DNA of 64,000 bases from Cordia subcordata (taxonomy: Eukaryota > Streptophyta > Magnoliopsida > Boraginales > Cordiaceae): the NCBI GenBank assembly GCA_028554755.1, contig JAPTOF010000007.1, positions 14,617,001 to 14,681,000 on the forward strand. The letters are read 5' to 3'. The translations under genes and the position numbers were made by a program. The notes under the pieces were generated by a model, which was given only the letters and a program-made list of their open reading frames with translations, did no database searches and was not told the DNA's origin. Position 1 is the first letter of the stretch; each line of letters starts with the position of its first letter. Below are positions 22,961 through 35,503 of this stretch, one piece after another.

Positions 22961-23214
22961 TGTTAGAATATATTAGCATATATTCCAATATCTTGTAGAA
23001 TATATGCATACCTTTCATATTTTGTATATCATTATAATTAATTTGATTATATACTTTCCTTATTTAGGGCACTAGTCTAGGACAACAAGCCAAACTTCTT
23101 CTATATAAGACATAATTTCTGTACATTATGGAAACATATACAAGAAATATAAAATACTTATAAATAATTCATCTCTCTTTATTTGTTTTTATGGCTCCTT
23201 GCCTTATTTTGACA
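22961..23214 (+). repeat. 5' LTR of Copia 22961-27738
   Basis: TGTTAGAATA...TTTTGACA. A TATATAAGAC block near 23102 may be the promoter. It matches 27486-27738 over its length. Confidence 0.95.
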
Positions 23215-23224
23215 TGGTATCAGA
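23215..23224 (+). other. Primer-binding site of Copia 22961-27738
   Basis: TGGTATCAGA directly after the LTR, complementary to the initiator Met-tRNA 3' end. Confidence 0.9.
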
Positions 23225-23369
23225 CATACCAGCTTAATAGTCTGTGCCACTGCCATCAATATCTTTTGGTTTTTGGAATCTGTTTTGGAAAAATTCTTGG
23301 TTTCTAGTTTGTGGTCAGTTTTCTGAAATTTGCCTCTGTATTGCTGTTTTTGGTACTTTTTTTACAACA

Positions 23370-24214
23370 ATGGAAGTTTCACAACCTATTGCTATTATTT
23401 TAGATGGTACAAATTATATATACCATGGTCTTACATAATGATCAGCTTCTTAAAAGGTCAAAAATTGTGAAGAATTGTGAGTGGAGACATTCGAGAATTG
23501 CAGAAGACTATAGAAGAAACAGAGAACAAGTTTAATGAAAGAATAGACGATTGGGATAATAAGAATCATCAAATCATCACCTGGTTTTGCAATACTTCAA
23601 TCACTTCCATTAATCTACAGTTTGGGCATTTTAAGACGCCAAAGGTAGTTTGGGAGTTTTTGGTAAAAAGGTATACTGCGGCTACTGAGGCTCATCAATA
23701 TCAACTAGCCACTACGTTACATTCTATGAGGCAAGAGCATGTTGTTTCAATCAACAGTTTTCTTTCACAAATAAACTCAGTTTGGGACCAGCTTTCTGCT
23801 TCTGCACCAAAATGGGAATACGACATGGATGTAGAGAAATTTGCGATTTGGAGAGATCGTGGATATCTTGTTCAATTCCTCATGGCATTCCACAATGATT
23901 TTGAACATGTTCGTGCCTCATTGCTTCATTGCAACCCCTTTCCTACTCTTCAACGGGTTGTTCAAGAACTCATTTCAGAAGACACACACGTTCAATCTCA
24001 AAAAAATAGAACTCCAGATTCTGTACTTGTCACTCCTAGTTTCACTCCAAAAAGGTACAACAACTCTCAGAAGGAATGCAGGTATTGTTATAGTTTTGGC
24101 CATGTTTTCTTGAATTATCCTACCAAGGTTTGTCGTTCTCACAAAAAGACTGGTCTTAGTCACTATGAAATAGATTGTCATTGCAACCCAAACAAACAGT
24201 CTCAAGCCAATTAG
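23370..24214 (+). pseudogene. Copia gag (UBN2-type)
   Basis: The start MEVSQPI and the LDGTNY block at 23370 are followed by a stop and frame change. From 23477 a 245-codon frame continues with ITWFCNTSI, VWEFLVKRYTA, YQLATTLHSMRQEHVVSINSFLSQ and QFLMAFHNDFEHVRASLL, typical of gag of plant Copia elements. CRYCYSFGHVFLNYP is the nucleocapsid knuckle (C-x2-C-x4-H-x4) with the last Cys replaced by Tyr. The longest intact frame of the element is therefore gag, but it has lost its start and its complete knuckle. Confidence 0.87.
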
Positions 24215-24397
24215 TCCAAGGATTAGTCTTTCAAAGCCCTACATTCTGCTGTAGCCACAACTAAAGAGAATCCTGAGTCCACCTTTGATCCACTATCTTC
24301 CTCTATCTCTATGACTGATCTTCAAGACATTCTCAAATAGGTTTTCCAGTCTAATCACCCTTCTTCCATTGCTCTCTCTATTGCCTTTGGCAAGTCT

Positions 24398-24823
24398 ACT
24401 TGGTTTTTTTATTCTGTTTCTTCAAATCACATGACCCCTGATTGTTATAGCCTATCTAATCTTGTTCCTACATCCTATACCCTTTCATTTTATATGGCTA
24501 ATGGCATAATCATTCCTGTTAGTCATATTGGCATTGTTACTACTCCCTATGCCTCCTTTTTTCATACATACTTTGTTCCAAATCTTACCTTAAGTCTTAT
24601 CTCTGTTAGTATACTCTGTGATCTTGGCTTGACTATTATCTTCATTAATTCTGGGTGTCGTGTGCACTATCCACAATCAAGACAGACCTTTGGGATAAGT
24701 CGTAAGGTGGGATATCTGTTTGAACTTGTTAGTCTTCACTTTTCACTTCATCGCCATATCACAGCCTCAACTGTCTCTATCTCATCAGCCTCCTTCACAT
24801 CTGAACTATGGCATTCTGACTAG
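24398..24823 (+). pseudogene. Copia protease domain
   Basis: A WFFYSVSSNHMT block corresponds to the WxxDSGAxxHMT protease signature, but the catalytic Asp is Tyr and the Gly is Val-Ser, so the site is destroyed. It continues with FVPNLTLSLISVSILCDLG, the usual end of the protease domain. Confidence 0.83.
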
Positions 24824-25560
24824 GTCATACTTTGATTGGGAAACTCCATACTTTAAACTCTAGAGGCTTGCTAGGAAAATTTTTAATTGAGCACTTTGAT
24901 TGTATGTCTTGTCATCCTGGGAAATATTCATATTTACCATTCAATAATAGTGACTCTTTAGCTTCTGCTTACTTTGATTTGGCTCATACTAATATTTAGG
25001 GACCTAACCCTATACCTACTGTAGGGGGTCACGGTACTATGTCATTTTCATGGATGACTATTCTCGATTTACCTGGATATATCTCATGTATAAACAATTT
25101 GATCTCCCATATATTTATGCTAAATTCTCAGGTATGATCTTCACTCAGTTCCCTTCCTACTGACAATGCCACTGAGTATAAAGAGTCTATCCTACTTGAT
25201 CTCTTGTAACAACATGGTACTATATGTCATTGGTCTTTTCCTTACACCTCTCAGCAGAATGGGTGGGCGGAGCATAAACATAGACACATTCTAGACATCA
25301 ATTACACTTTCTTTCTCTCTACCTCTTGTCCTAAGCATTTTTGGGAAGAAGCTGCTCTTACTACCATCTACATTATAAACAGGTTACCTTCTGCTAGTAT
25401 AGGCAATCTCACCCTTTATGAACGCCTATATGGTCAACCACCGGTCTATGATCATCTTTGGGTTTTGGATGTATTTGTTTTGTCTTGCACCCTCCTCATG
25501 AATGTCGCAAACTTGAGCCTTGAGCTCGATTATGCCATTTTTTGGGTTATAGTATAGAAC
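24824..25560 (+). pseudogene. Copia integrase domain
   Basis: Read through several stops and shifts: CMSCHPGKYS (zinc-binding end), FDLAHTNI-stop-GPNP (first Asp region lost), SLPTDNATEY (second Asp), then SQQNGWAEHKHR (third catalytic Glu retained) and FWEEAALTTIYIINRLPSA. The integrase would insert cDNA. Stops at about 24822, 25000 and 25208 make it dead. Confidence 0.83.
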
Positions 25561-25979
25561 ACAAAGGGTATTGTTGTTGGGATCCTCTCTCTAGGCATTT
25601 TTGGGTTTCTCACCATATGATATTCTGGGAACATAAAATGTTCTCCTCTGTGTCTCCCTTCTCTTCTGCCCCTACCACTTTGTCTTTATTATTTACTAAT
25701 CCCTCTATTTTTTTATTTCCTACAGATGACAATGAAACAGGCACTTTTGCAAACATTCTTTCCAATCCTTCTCTAGTCGTTCTTAAGGCACCTACACCTA
25801 CTAATGGGTCCATACATGATACCTAGCCCTTGCCTCCTTTTACCCCTTCTGAGTCCTCTGAACCTAGAGTTCATCAGTCTACAAAAGTCAAGTCAATTCC
25901 CTGTCATCTACTTAACTATCACTGCTTTTCTACTATTCTTTCCTTATATGAACCTCAATCCTATTAGGAAGCCAGTTCT

Positions 25980-27471
25980 AACTCTCATTGGCAGCAAGCT
26001 ATGAATGATGAGTTGCAGGCTTTGGAAGACATGTATACGTGGGATTTGGTTGATCTTCTCTTGGAAAAAAAGCTATGGGTCGAAAATGGGTTTATAAGAT
26101 CAAAACTCATTTTGATTGTTCTGTTGAGTGTTGCAAGGCCTGGTTAGTTGCAAAGCGGCTTACTTAGGAATATGGTGTAGATTATAAAGAAACTTTTGCT
26201 CATGTTGCTCATCTTACTTCAGTTCATAATATTATTGCTATTGCCACAACTCATAAGTAGTCCCTATTTTAGATATATGTTAAGAATGCCTTCCTCAATA
26301 GTGATCTTGCCGAAGAGGTATTCATGAAACCTCCTCCTGGTTATCCACATCCTCCGCATAAGGTATGCAAGCTTCGGCGTGCTCTCTATGGCCTAAAGCA
26401 AGCCCCTCCTTCTTAATTTTCTAAATTTAGTTCTGTTATCTCTAATTTTAGGTTTGCTGCTAGCAATCATGATCCTGCCCTCTTCACTCGGCACTTGTCT
26501 GCTGGTATTATTTTCCTCTTATTATATATGGATGATGTGATTATTACTGGGGATGACTTACATGGTATTTTAGAAACTCAAGAAGTTTCTTGGCCAACAT
26601 TTCGAGATGAAAGATCTTAGCAATCTTAGTTATTTCCTTGGTCTCAAGGTTTAATCTGATAGTACTGGTTACTATCTCTACAAGCCAAGTATTCATCCGA
26701 TCTTATGCTCACGCTAGACTCACTAATAGCAAGACTACCTCTACCCCACTTGACACCTTTGTGCACTTGACTCCCATAGCTCTTCTTCCAGATGCTACAT
26801 TGCATCATCAGTTGGTGGGTAGTCTTATATATCTTAGTGTCACACGGCCTGATATTACTTATGCTATTCATCTGGTCAGTCAGTTTATGTCTACTCCATG
26901 TTTCACACATTATGCGACTGTTCTTTGTATTCTTTAGTATATCAAGGGCACTCTGTTTCATGGTTTACACTTCCCTGCTCACTAGTCTTTAGTTCTCCAA
27001 GACTATTCTAATGTAGATTAGGCAACTAATCCTATAGATCGACGCTCAACTATAGGGTATTGTTTTCTTTTAGATGACTCTCTCCTATTATGACGTAAGA
27101 AAAAGCAAACGGTCGTTTGCCCACTCAAGCACTAAGGCTGAGTGTCATGTCCTTGTTGACGCCACTCAGGAGGTCATTTGGCTATGTTGGCTCCTGGCTG
27201 ACATGGGTGCTCCTCAGTCCCACGCAACTATTCTTCATTGTGATAATCAAAGTGCTATCCAAATAGCCCACAATGATGTATTTCATGAGCGTACTTGTCA
27301 CATTAAGTGTGACTGTCATTTTATTCGTTAGCATGTGCTCCAGGGTACCACCAAACTCTATTTCACACCTTCCGCTAATCAACAGGTAGATATTTTCACC
27401 AAGACTCATCCACCTTGACGGCTTGAAGACCTTACATCCAAAATTCAGTTGGTGTCCTTTACTCCACCTTG
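25980..27471 (+). pseudogene. Copia reverse transcriptase and RNase H
   Basis: The RT starts near 25995 with WQQAMNDELQALE-like and TWDLV residues. KMGRKWVYKIK and [23 protein letters not shown] follow in several frames, then LYGLKQAP near 26385 and the catalytic YMDDVIITG at 26525-26555, which is intact. From 26700 to 26940 come STPLDT, LVGSLIYLSVTRPDITYAIHLVSQFM. The RNase H part spans 27000-27330, with RRSTIGYCFLL, AECHVLVDATQEVIWL and HCDNQSAIQIAHN. The polyprotein ends at about 27471. Many stops and frameshifts occur. Confidence 0.85.
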
Positions 27472-27472
27472 A

Positions 27473-27485
27473 GTTCGAGGAGGCA
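27473..27485 (+). other. Polypurine tract of Copia 22961-27738
   Basis: gttcgaggaggca directly before the 3' LTR; second-strand priming site by position. Confidence 0.7.
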
Positions 27486-27738
27486 TGTTAGAATATATTA
27501 TCATATATTCTGATATCTTGTAGAACATTTGCATATCTTTCATATTTTGTATATCGTTGTAATTAATTTGGTTGCATACTTTCCTTAGTTAGGGCACTAG
27601 TCTTGGAGAACAAGCCAAATTTCTCTTCTATAAGACACCTTTCTATACATTGTGTAAACATATACAAGAAATATAAATACTTGTAAATAATTCATCTCTC
27701 TCTATTTGTCATTATGGCTTCTTTATTTTATTTTGACA
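27486..27738 (+). repeat. 3' LTR of Copia 22961-27738
   Basis: TGTTAGAATA...TTTTGACA, followed by the target duplication ccatt. Confidence 0.95.
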
Positions 27739-27743
27739 CCATT

Positions 27744-29792
27744 TAATGTTTCTCACTTGTTCTCAGCTAAAATCCAACAATACCAATGTGACAAAGGATT
27801 TGTTTGGATTGATTTCTTTTTTTTTGTAAAAGAAATTCTTTTTCAATAGATGTTGACTTGATTTTTAAAAAAGGTTGGAACTAGCTCGTGAATAAAAAAA
27901 CTTCAAATTAGCTTTTTTTCCCTAAAATGTAAAAGGTTAAGCCTTTTTAAAGAAGTACTCTTTTAGAAAGTTGTATAAATTTTTATAGACCAATTCAAAC
28001 AAAAACAATGATGAGATAAAGCAAAATTAAGAGGTAAAGAAAGTGAACGTGCTACAAAAAAGTCCTACTAAAATTGATCAATGAAAAATTTGTGAAAATG
28101 AGAACATTGACAACCCCATTTGCCCTTCTTTTATAAATTAGGAGCTGAGGGTTAAAGATATTGGCCCTTTGTAAATTTAGTTTTGGTGTTACTAATTGAT
28201 CTGTCACAAATGAGATAACATGTTTTGGCTATGGAAGTCATGAAGACTCAATCACATAATAGAGCGAGTGGTAAGTGGATAACCAACTATATTTAAATAG
28301 GAAAAGAGAGTTAAAATTCAACGTATTATTTGATGACATAAGTCAAAAAAGATATCTTTAGCACCATTAACAATGAATTTATCCAGCATCACTATCGAGC
28401 CATGAATGTTATAAATTTTTGTTAGTAAGTATTTTGGATGCATTATTCATTCATTTAAAATTTTTTATATCATAACAAGCATTTTGTAATTAGTATTATT
28501 TTCTTACCTCCCTAATTTGAAATCCTAGTTTCGCCAGTAATTGTGAAAAGCTCATGAAAAATTGTGCTCAATGGTATAAGCAAACTTGCTTTTGAGAATT
28601 TTTGCACTGTATACGTAATCTATGCCACTTTTGATGTTCTTTTTCTAAGTCTCTCATCGTCAGTGATGAATAAAGATAATTTATCTTATTCAACTTTTTT
28701 TTTTTAAACTACAAAGTTAATTGCCATAATGATTCTTTAATTTTTCTGTTGAAAATTTACATGGTAATAGTTGGAGAAAGACTTTATATTCTTTTCTACT
28801 CTCACTGCCACCATTTGCTCTATTACAATGCTCGAACTTGTTCCTAAAAGTCAAAAATCCGTTTCAAATGAGTTTATACAAAGATATTCAGACCATTGTT
28901 TTAAGCCCCTTTATTTTGCATGATTTAAAGTAAACCTTTGAAATATTTGAAAATTACTATTCAAGTAGATATAATATTATTCTCCTCCTTTATTGCGAGA
29001 GGAACAAAGAATAAATTTGCCACTTATATGACATTCTAATCAAAGCAAGGTAATGTTTTTGTAACATAAAAAGATGTAAATAACTTTGAGGATTATATTG
29101 GTGTGACATTTATTGCAACACATTGGTTTCTCATGTTGAAATATATCTTCATTATGTGGATTACTATTATTTATATCTTAGTTTTATTTTATAAAATAGG
29201 TTGCATATCTAATTCACAGTCTAGCGTCATAATCATGTTGAACTAAGTTTGTCATAAATTCATACAATTATCTAATTACATACATGTAGGCTTGATTACT
29301 CAGATAAAAAAAAATTTATAGGTAGGCTTAACATAATAAATTATATATTTATATGGTTAGGTCCCTTCTCCTTCTACTAACCTAACTAATTGTTCCCAAA
29401 TAAGGTGGTTAACCTCAAATAAAGTATGATTAGTTTGTGGGGGGGATGGGGGAAGGGGTATACAGGTGATTTAATTTACTGCAATTTTCTTATAAATTTT
29501 CTAATCATATTGATTTAAGTGGTTTATAAAATATCTAAACCAAAACTACATAATAATATCTATACTAGCAGTTTCAGTTTCAGTTAATTCAAATTTTGAA
29601 CGGTTTGACGGACAATTTGACAATGAAAAGTTGACCCACTTTTGGGTAGTTTTCGAGTAGTGAGAGAAAATCGATTATAAAGTGAAACATATATTTGTTT
29701 TCCAACAAAAGGGGATGACACCCCCACAATTTTATTCCACCCAAAAAATAAATACAAGATAGAGGGAGGACATAAACCTAATATAAAGTGAA

Positions 29793-29845
<53 letters not shown>

Positions 29846-30206
29846 AGTGAAATATATGCGCAGTTTGGGTATTGAGATTTCTAAGAAATTTGAACTTGAA
29901 TACAAAATTTTTCATATATTTATTAATATATAATATGTGTGTGTATATATATTATTAATTAATAAAAATATAAGCTAGCAGTTTGATTTAAATTGCAATT
30001 TTGACACCTCAAAATTGAGAATTGAACCACACATATTGGTTTTCAAAACATAAAATCATATCTGGCCTAATCATTTTAAAAACCAGAGGTTTCTGATTCT
30101 TGCAGTTCAACCAAAATAATTTTTGTTGTTTTATTAGTTTTATGTATACCCCGAATGGTCATGGACAAGACATGTGTTTTTGATCTTACTCATGTTTATA
30201 TATTGT
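27744..30206. other. Non-coding interval, no gene seen
   Basis: AT-rich sequence without a supported ORF. The only distinct structure is an AT microsatellite at 29798-29840. Confidence 0.65.
29798..29840. repeat. (AT)n microsatellite
   Basis: About 20 AT units without interruption. Confidence 0.97.
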
Positions 30207-30490
30207 AAGGGTTGTGAACTTCTTTTCCCAAAGAAGAAACAATGATGGTAATTAGGGAATAAGTTACAGCTAACTCTGTGCCAGCAGCTGCGCGTAGTAA
30301 TACAAAGGATGGAAGCGTTATTTAGAATGATTGAGTATGAAGCATCTGTAACTAGATTTTGTTTTCCACTGTCAAATTCTAGGGCTCAACCCTGAACAGG
30401 TGATGGAAACTACTAGAGTACTATAGGGGCAAAGAAAATTTTCAATGGAGTGGTAAAATACATAAAGATTGAAAAAAACACCATCGTACC
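30207..30490 (+). pseudogene. Plastid 16S rRNA fragment in nuclear DNA (NUPT)
   Basis: The sequence follows the middle of plastid 16S rRNA: the GGTTGTRAAC helix, GAAGAAACAATGATGGTA, CTAACTCTGTGCCAGCAGC (the 530 loop), AATGATTGAGTATGAAGC, then TAGGGCTCAACCCTGAACAGG and TGGAAACTAC. Mitochondrial 18S differs strongly in this stretch, so a plastid origin fits best. Most differences from the expected plastid sequence are C to T or G to A, the pattern expected from deamination of methylated nuclear copies. Upstream and downstream 16S parts are missing. It is not a working rRNA gene. Confidence 0.85.
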
Positions 30491-30830
30491 TTGCTCTGAC
30501 TTGTATGCTCTGCCTCTATGCTTTTGGGATTACAGGGGGAGAGAGAGAGCTATGATTCAAGTAAGGCACTTCCCTCCCTAACCATTAAATAGAAGGTATA
30601 TTATTGGTTTGGCACGGCGTGTGGTATTGTATCAAAAAGAGTTGTGCTATCTATTACTCTTACCCCCACCGAAGAGTAAAAGCAACAAGTTAGGACTATA
30701 GTACGTCAATTCCCCGCCCTCGTGAATAACTGGCTACCATTGGAAAGAGTGCTGACAACTAATCTATACCGCAGATTCTACTTATGTGGATCTCATTGTC
30801 TCAAAAAGAAACAAGACCCGATTTGGAAAA
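30491..30830. other. Less AT-rich segment following the plastid rRNA relic
   Basis: This stretch is visibly richer in G and C than its flanks (for example ggcacggcgtgtgg and cgtcaattccccgccctcg) and directly follows the 16S relic. It may be further rearranged organelle DNA, but I cannot match it to a gene. Confidence 0.3.
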
Positions 30831-32928
30831 TAATCAATATTATAATTAATTACTATTAGACTCGCAAATATTTATTATATAGTAAATGAAATGAAAATTT
30901 ATCATAATTATAACCATGAGCAAGTATTAATCCAAAGGATGCTACACTATAATTCAAGTTCCTTAAGTTTGCTTGGTAGAATTAGTTAATTAGTTATTTG
31001 GATACCATAACTATTAGTAGATAACTAGTATAATACTCGTGCGATTTACAAGAGAGAAATATTTTTATGTCTTTGTTTGTTACTAATGGTCAATTTATGG
31101 TTCAAGCCAGGATTAAATATAAATATATTTTGTCAAATTTAATCTTTGAAAAGTTTCCAATACTAATCCCAAATTTCATATTCTTGTAATATCCAATACT
31201 TTTAAAAATAAAAATAAAATAAAGTAAAATATATTCATTTGATCACCATTTAGTGATTTGAGCATCGCTAGAAAGTAAATTAGAAAATAATTTCACATTG
31301 ATAGAACAAAGGTACTCAAAAATTGATAGAAGAAATGAACTTTTTGGAGGGAAAAAAATTATAACACGACAACACGTCAAATTAATAGAAAAAGACAGTT
31401 AACACTAGGATTTTGCTAACTACTTAAAAATGCATAGTCGTACAATGGCATCCATTGCAACCAAATAAAAACATCAGGCTCTAAATTTCCGGCGAATTTC
31501 ACTAATGTGCAAAATTCTCATTAGAGTCAAAAGCATACATAATTTGGTTTTTCTATATTATATAATTAATTAATGCATTTAGCGTCATCAGGAACAGCAT
31601 TGCCTAATGCATGGAGAATTGGATAGTTGGGACTTGGGAGTTAATTCCCTTGATGAAAATCACTTCACTTTCTAACAAACAAACAAAATTTGCGTCAAAG
31701 AGAAGATAGAAAAAGAACAGAAAACGTACAAGCAAAAAAAAAAAACAGTATATAAAACAAAAGAAACCAATGAAGTGGAAACAAACCAAACCCATGAAAT
31801 AGCACTGATGCAAATGCATGCAACTGAAAAACAGAAAACTAACACCTGGTGAAAAAGCCATGAAAATAGTCAAAAGAAAACGAGATCCATTCACACTGAA
31901 AACCATCACAGCATTTTGATCAAATATGTCTTGAAACAGATTTTCTCAATCTGCAACATTTTCTGAACCCAAGCTGAATGTCCCGTCTGACACTTCTTAT
32001 TTTTAGTTTTTTTATTTTCCAAACCACCCACTCCTTATAGGATTAGATCTTAAGACCTCACTAATGCTTTCATATCCCGTACTTTGTACAGATTTATTTA
32101 GGTTCTATGTGTTTTTTTAGTTTTTTAAATATTTATAGATGTGATTTTTTATTATTTTTAAGTTTTTGGTGTGTTTTTTAATTATTTTTAAATATCTATA
32201 AAAATTAATTTTAGCACTTTTTATTCTTATTGTTATTTTTATTCTTTTTTTATTTTTTAATTAGGATATGATGTATAAATTAATTAAATTAATGAGTCTT
32301 TTTGGACTTTATTACTTTAAATTCATTAAAAAGAAATATATAGGTGGTGCATAAATGTAATTAAACACTATAATATATAGATTTATAATAATGTAATAAT
32401 ATTAAAAATAAAATTTATGATGACTTAACAAATAGATGGGTGATGATGTTGTACTCTTCTATGAGCTCGTTTGGGTATATACACACACATATATATATAC
32501 ACATATATATGTATACACACATATATATATATACACATATATATATATACACACATATATATATACACACATACATATATATACACACACATATATATAT
32601 GTACACATATATATACACACACATATATATATGCCTGGGAATGATAGTCTCGACAACTTGAGTATTCCTCTAATCCCCGTCTAACATTCAGGACAGTTTA
32701 TCATCAAAATTCAATTGATAGCAAACTGTTGAAGAAATTTGGCACAGTCACTAGGGAATAATGGGGAGAAGATTTACCTAATTGTACCCAAGCATAATAA
32801 GACACTAAAACTAAAGTCATTAGATTACAAAACTATTGTTTTTGGTGCTTCATTGAAATTCATAACTGAAAAGATGAAAATATCCACTAAATCAGCTTTT
32901 TTTTCCCCTCCTGGAGAACCTTGATTGA
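30831..32928. other. Non-coding interval 3' of the MYB gene
   Basis: AT-rich, no supported gene. It contains the (TA)/(CA) microsatellite at 32478-32632; the many Tyr/Ile/His or Cys/Val/Tyr frames there are repeat artefacts. The final part probably includes the MYB 3' untranslated region. Confidence 0.65.
32478..32632. repeat. Compound TA/CA microsatellite
   Basis: Alternating runs of ac and at dinucleotides over about 155 bp, giving a higher-order repeat of roughly 20-28 bp. Confidence 0.97.
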
Positions 32929-35503
32929 TCAAAGGTCGATACTCATGCTGCTGTAGTAGTTCTCTGCAGATGGCAAAGACATGGACCCATCAAACAGATA
33001 AGCAAGACAATTATCAGAGCCGAATTGAATATTTTGAGTGTCTGGCTTGAGAAAGTTGTTGATGAGCAAGTTGGGTTGTTCTGAGGCAGACGCGAAGCAA
33101 ACGGGTTCCATTTTCGCAGGAAGCAGCCGATCGCCCCTCGTAGGAGTGAACCCAAAGTAATTGTAGCCATTGGAGTAGTACTTATCGTTCTCATGATCCG
33201 AAGCTTTAGCATCTTGGACAGCCATGGCCTTGCCATTGTCAATTGATGAACCACTCGAATAGTTTCCAAATAAGTTTCGCATGAAGTTTATTTCATCATC
33301 ATAGGAATTGTGAGCTAACAGAGATGGAGAATCTTCATCAGTGCTGGACCGCAAAATCTCGGGAAACAATAAGTTCAAGTGGACTGATGACGGATCCTCA
33401 GAAATGGATGAGTTGGGTGGGGTTGTATTGGTCGTTGAGTTGTTGGCTGTGACAATGTTTGTTTTAGCATTTGAGGAGGTGGTCATGGTGGTAGAAGGGC
33501 TTTTCGAGTTTTTGGAATAATAGCTTCTGATGTAGTCTTGCAAAATGGTGGATTGGGGCTTCCCATTTTGTGCTTGTGGTTTCTTGGTCTTTTTCCTCGA
33601 ATTTTGTCTCCTTTTTGTTGCATTCCAGTGATTTTTTATGGAGTTTTCAGTCCTTCCGGGGATGAGTTTCGCGATTTCTGCCCATCGGTTGTGGACCTTC
33701 TTATGCGCCTCGACCAATAGTCTCTCTTCTTCTTCACTCCACGGGTCTTTCTGAAATGATTCAACAACAATGTGAGGACAAATCTTTGTTGGAGAGATGC
33801 AAAATTAGTACCAAAAGACATTCCTCTTAAAACTTGTTCCATGATTACATTAAAACAAAGAACCTAAAAATGACAAATTATGTTACTGTCTATAAAAAGT
33901 TTTGCCATTATCACATGAAAAGTGGACTCTAGCCAGAGGAGAAAGAAAAAAATGTGAGAAAATGTTGATAGACAATGCTTAGGCCCCCGAAATCTACGTG
34001 TCAAAGCTGCTTATACGGAAAAAACAAAACCCTTTAGAAAAAAAAAAAGGAAAAGAAACAGAACCCTAGAACACTTCCCAAAGGGAGTTGATCTTGTGAA
34101 GAAGGCAAAATAAAGCATAAAATAATAGATCTAACAATAAAAATAATTTACACACCTCCATGGATTAGTGGACATGGAAAACGTGAGGTGTCTGAATGGG
34201 ACACAAAACTTATCTTAAGGTTTGCATGTTGATGATCCCAATGTCAAACAAAACCCTAAATTGAAGTTGTAATTAAACTTAAAAATAAAAAGAAAAAAAA
34301 ATACTTACCAAAAGATAGAGAATGGGATCATGAAAACACATGTTTTATTTGAACCTTAGTGATCTTATCCTTCAATTAGAATTCTTGTAAGAAATTATTG
34401 CTGTAGGATCAGAACCCAAATTCAGACAGACAAAGATTTTATTGCAAACAAACATGAAAAAAGGGGAAAAAAAAAAGCAGAAAATCTTAGTAAATCTCCT
34501 TTTTTGAGATGTACAATCAAAAGTCATCAGTTGTATTTAGGGAAAATGCCTGAAGAACCAAAATGAAGGAACCAGACCACATGATGAAATTGATTATCAG
34601 AAAAGAAGATTAGATTTCAAGAAAACTATGAAAAATAAAATAAAAGAGGCATTTTTAAAAAAAAATTAAAAAAAAAAAACCTTGATATCAGGACGCAAAT
34701 GATTATGCCATCTCTCACGACATTGTTTGCCTGCACGACCGACCATCTTCTCAGCAATTTGAGCCCATTTCCTCACTCCGTAGTGCTTCACCAACCTAGT
34801 CAATTTCCTGTAATACACAACCATGGAAGACGAAAGAAGACAAGAAAAAAACAAAATAATGACAAGAAAAAGAAAAAAAAAAGATTAATCAGATCAATCA
34901 AAAAATTTCCTCATGTAAAAACAAGATAAGCGTCAAGCATTAGTTAAGGAAAAAACAAATCCATGTAGAATACTGATAAAAGACAACAAAAAATCCTAAA
35001 AGAATAGAAAAAAAGAAAAGGGAAAAAAAAGGAAAAAAAAAAAAAAACTTTGCATGAAGTAACCTGTCTTCTTCATCAGTCCACTGGCCCTTGATCAAAG
35101 CCATAGCATCAGTTTTCGCTCTTTTTTCGGTTTCTCTTGAAGTGTTTTGGGATGATTTTATTAAGTTTTCTTGCAGAGTGGCTTCACTAAGGTTTAAAGC
35201 CTCCACATGATCTGTGCAAAGACCATTGCAAAAGTTGAAATCTGGTAAGCTTGGCCAAGAAATCCCACCTCCATAGCTACTGCTTGCACCACCTGAAGGG
35301 AAAACATCGCCGAAAGGATCAACAGCGTCGAGGGCTCCGTTGATTTTCGCGTCGTTAAGGTTTTGTTGGTGAGAAAAATGGTGGTTTTGGCCCCATAAGA
35401 ACCTATCAATGGCTGTTAATGGAGGGGTTGGTCGAAAAAGAGAAGCTTGTTTTTGGGGAAGCAAATTCCCATAGACGAAATCACCTCCTCTTTCACCTTC
35501 CAT
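32929..35503 (-). CDS. R2R3-MYB transcription factor, MYB98/MYB64/MYB119 type
   Basis: Exons on the minus strand are 35503-35064, 34807-34681 and 33750-32929, giving 462 residues with clean GT-AG introns of 256 and 930 bp. The protein would bind DNA in the nucleus. R2 starts [10 protein letters not shown] at about residue 138, with Trp 141, 161 and 180. R3 starts [10 protein letters not shown] at 190, with Trp 193, 212 and 231, and ends in the block [14 protein letters not shown]. Motifs [21 protein letters not shown] and LQDYIRS downstream of R3 are typical of the MYB98/MYB115/MYB118/MYB64/MYB119 group, which acts in female gametophyte and embryo. The N-terminal 137 residues are unstructured with S/G runs; the C-terminus is rich in S, T and N. 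The exact orthologue cannot be set from the sequence. Confidence 0.93.

Larger units (their letters stand above)
22961..27738 (+). mobile_element. Complete-length, decayed Ty1/Copia retrotransposon
   Basis: A 254-bp 5' LTR and a 253-bp 3' LTR bound 4.3 kb of Copia sequence. The duplication ccatt lies at 22956-22960 and 27739-27743. A primer-binding site follows the 5' LTR directly and a purine tract precedes the 3' LTR. Gag, protease, integrase, RT and RNase H occur in Copia order (integrase before RT), and all except gag are interrupted by several stops. It is a single insertion of a full element that has decayed in place. Confidence 0.95.

Noticed and set aside
30207..30490. Functional small-subunit rRNA gene
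   Set aside because: Only an internal piece with many substitutions at universally conserved positions; both ends are missing.
32415..32684. Small proteins rich in Tyr, Ile and His, or Cys, Val and Tyr
   Set aside because: All frames on both strands come from the TA/CA microsatellite.
34680..35062. Extension of MYB exons into the intron A/T tracts
   Set aside because: Those tails are poly(A)/poly(T) intron sequence; the GT-AG junctions restore a continuous R2R3 domain.
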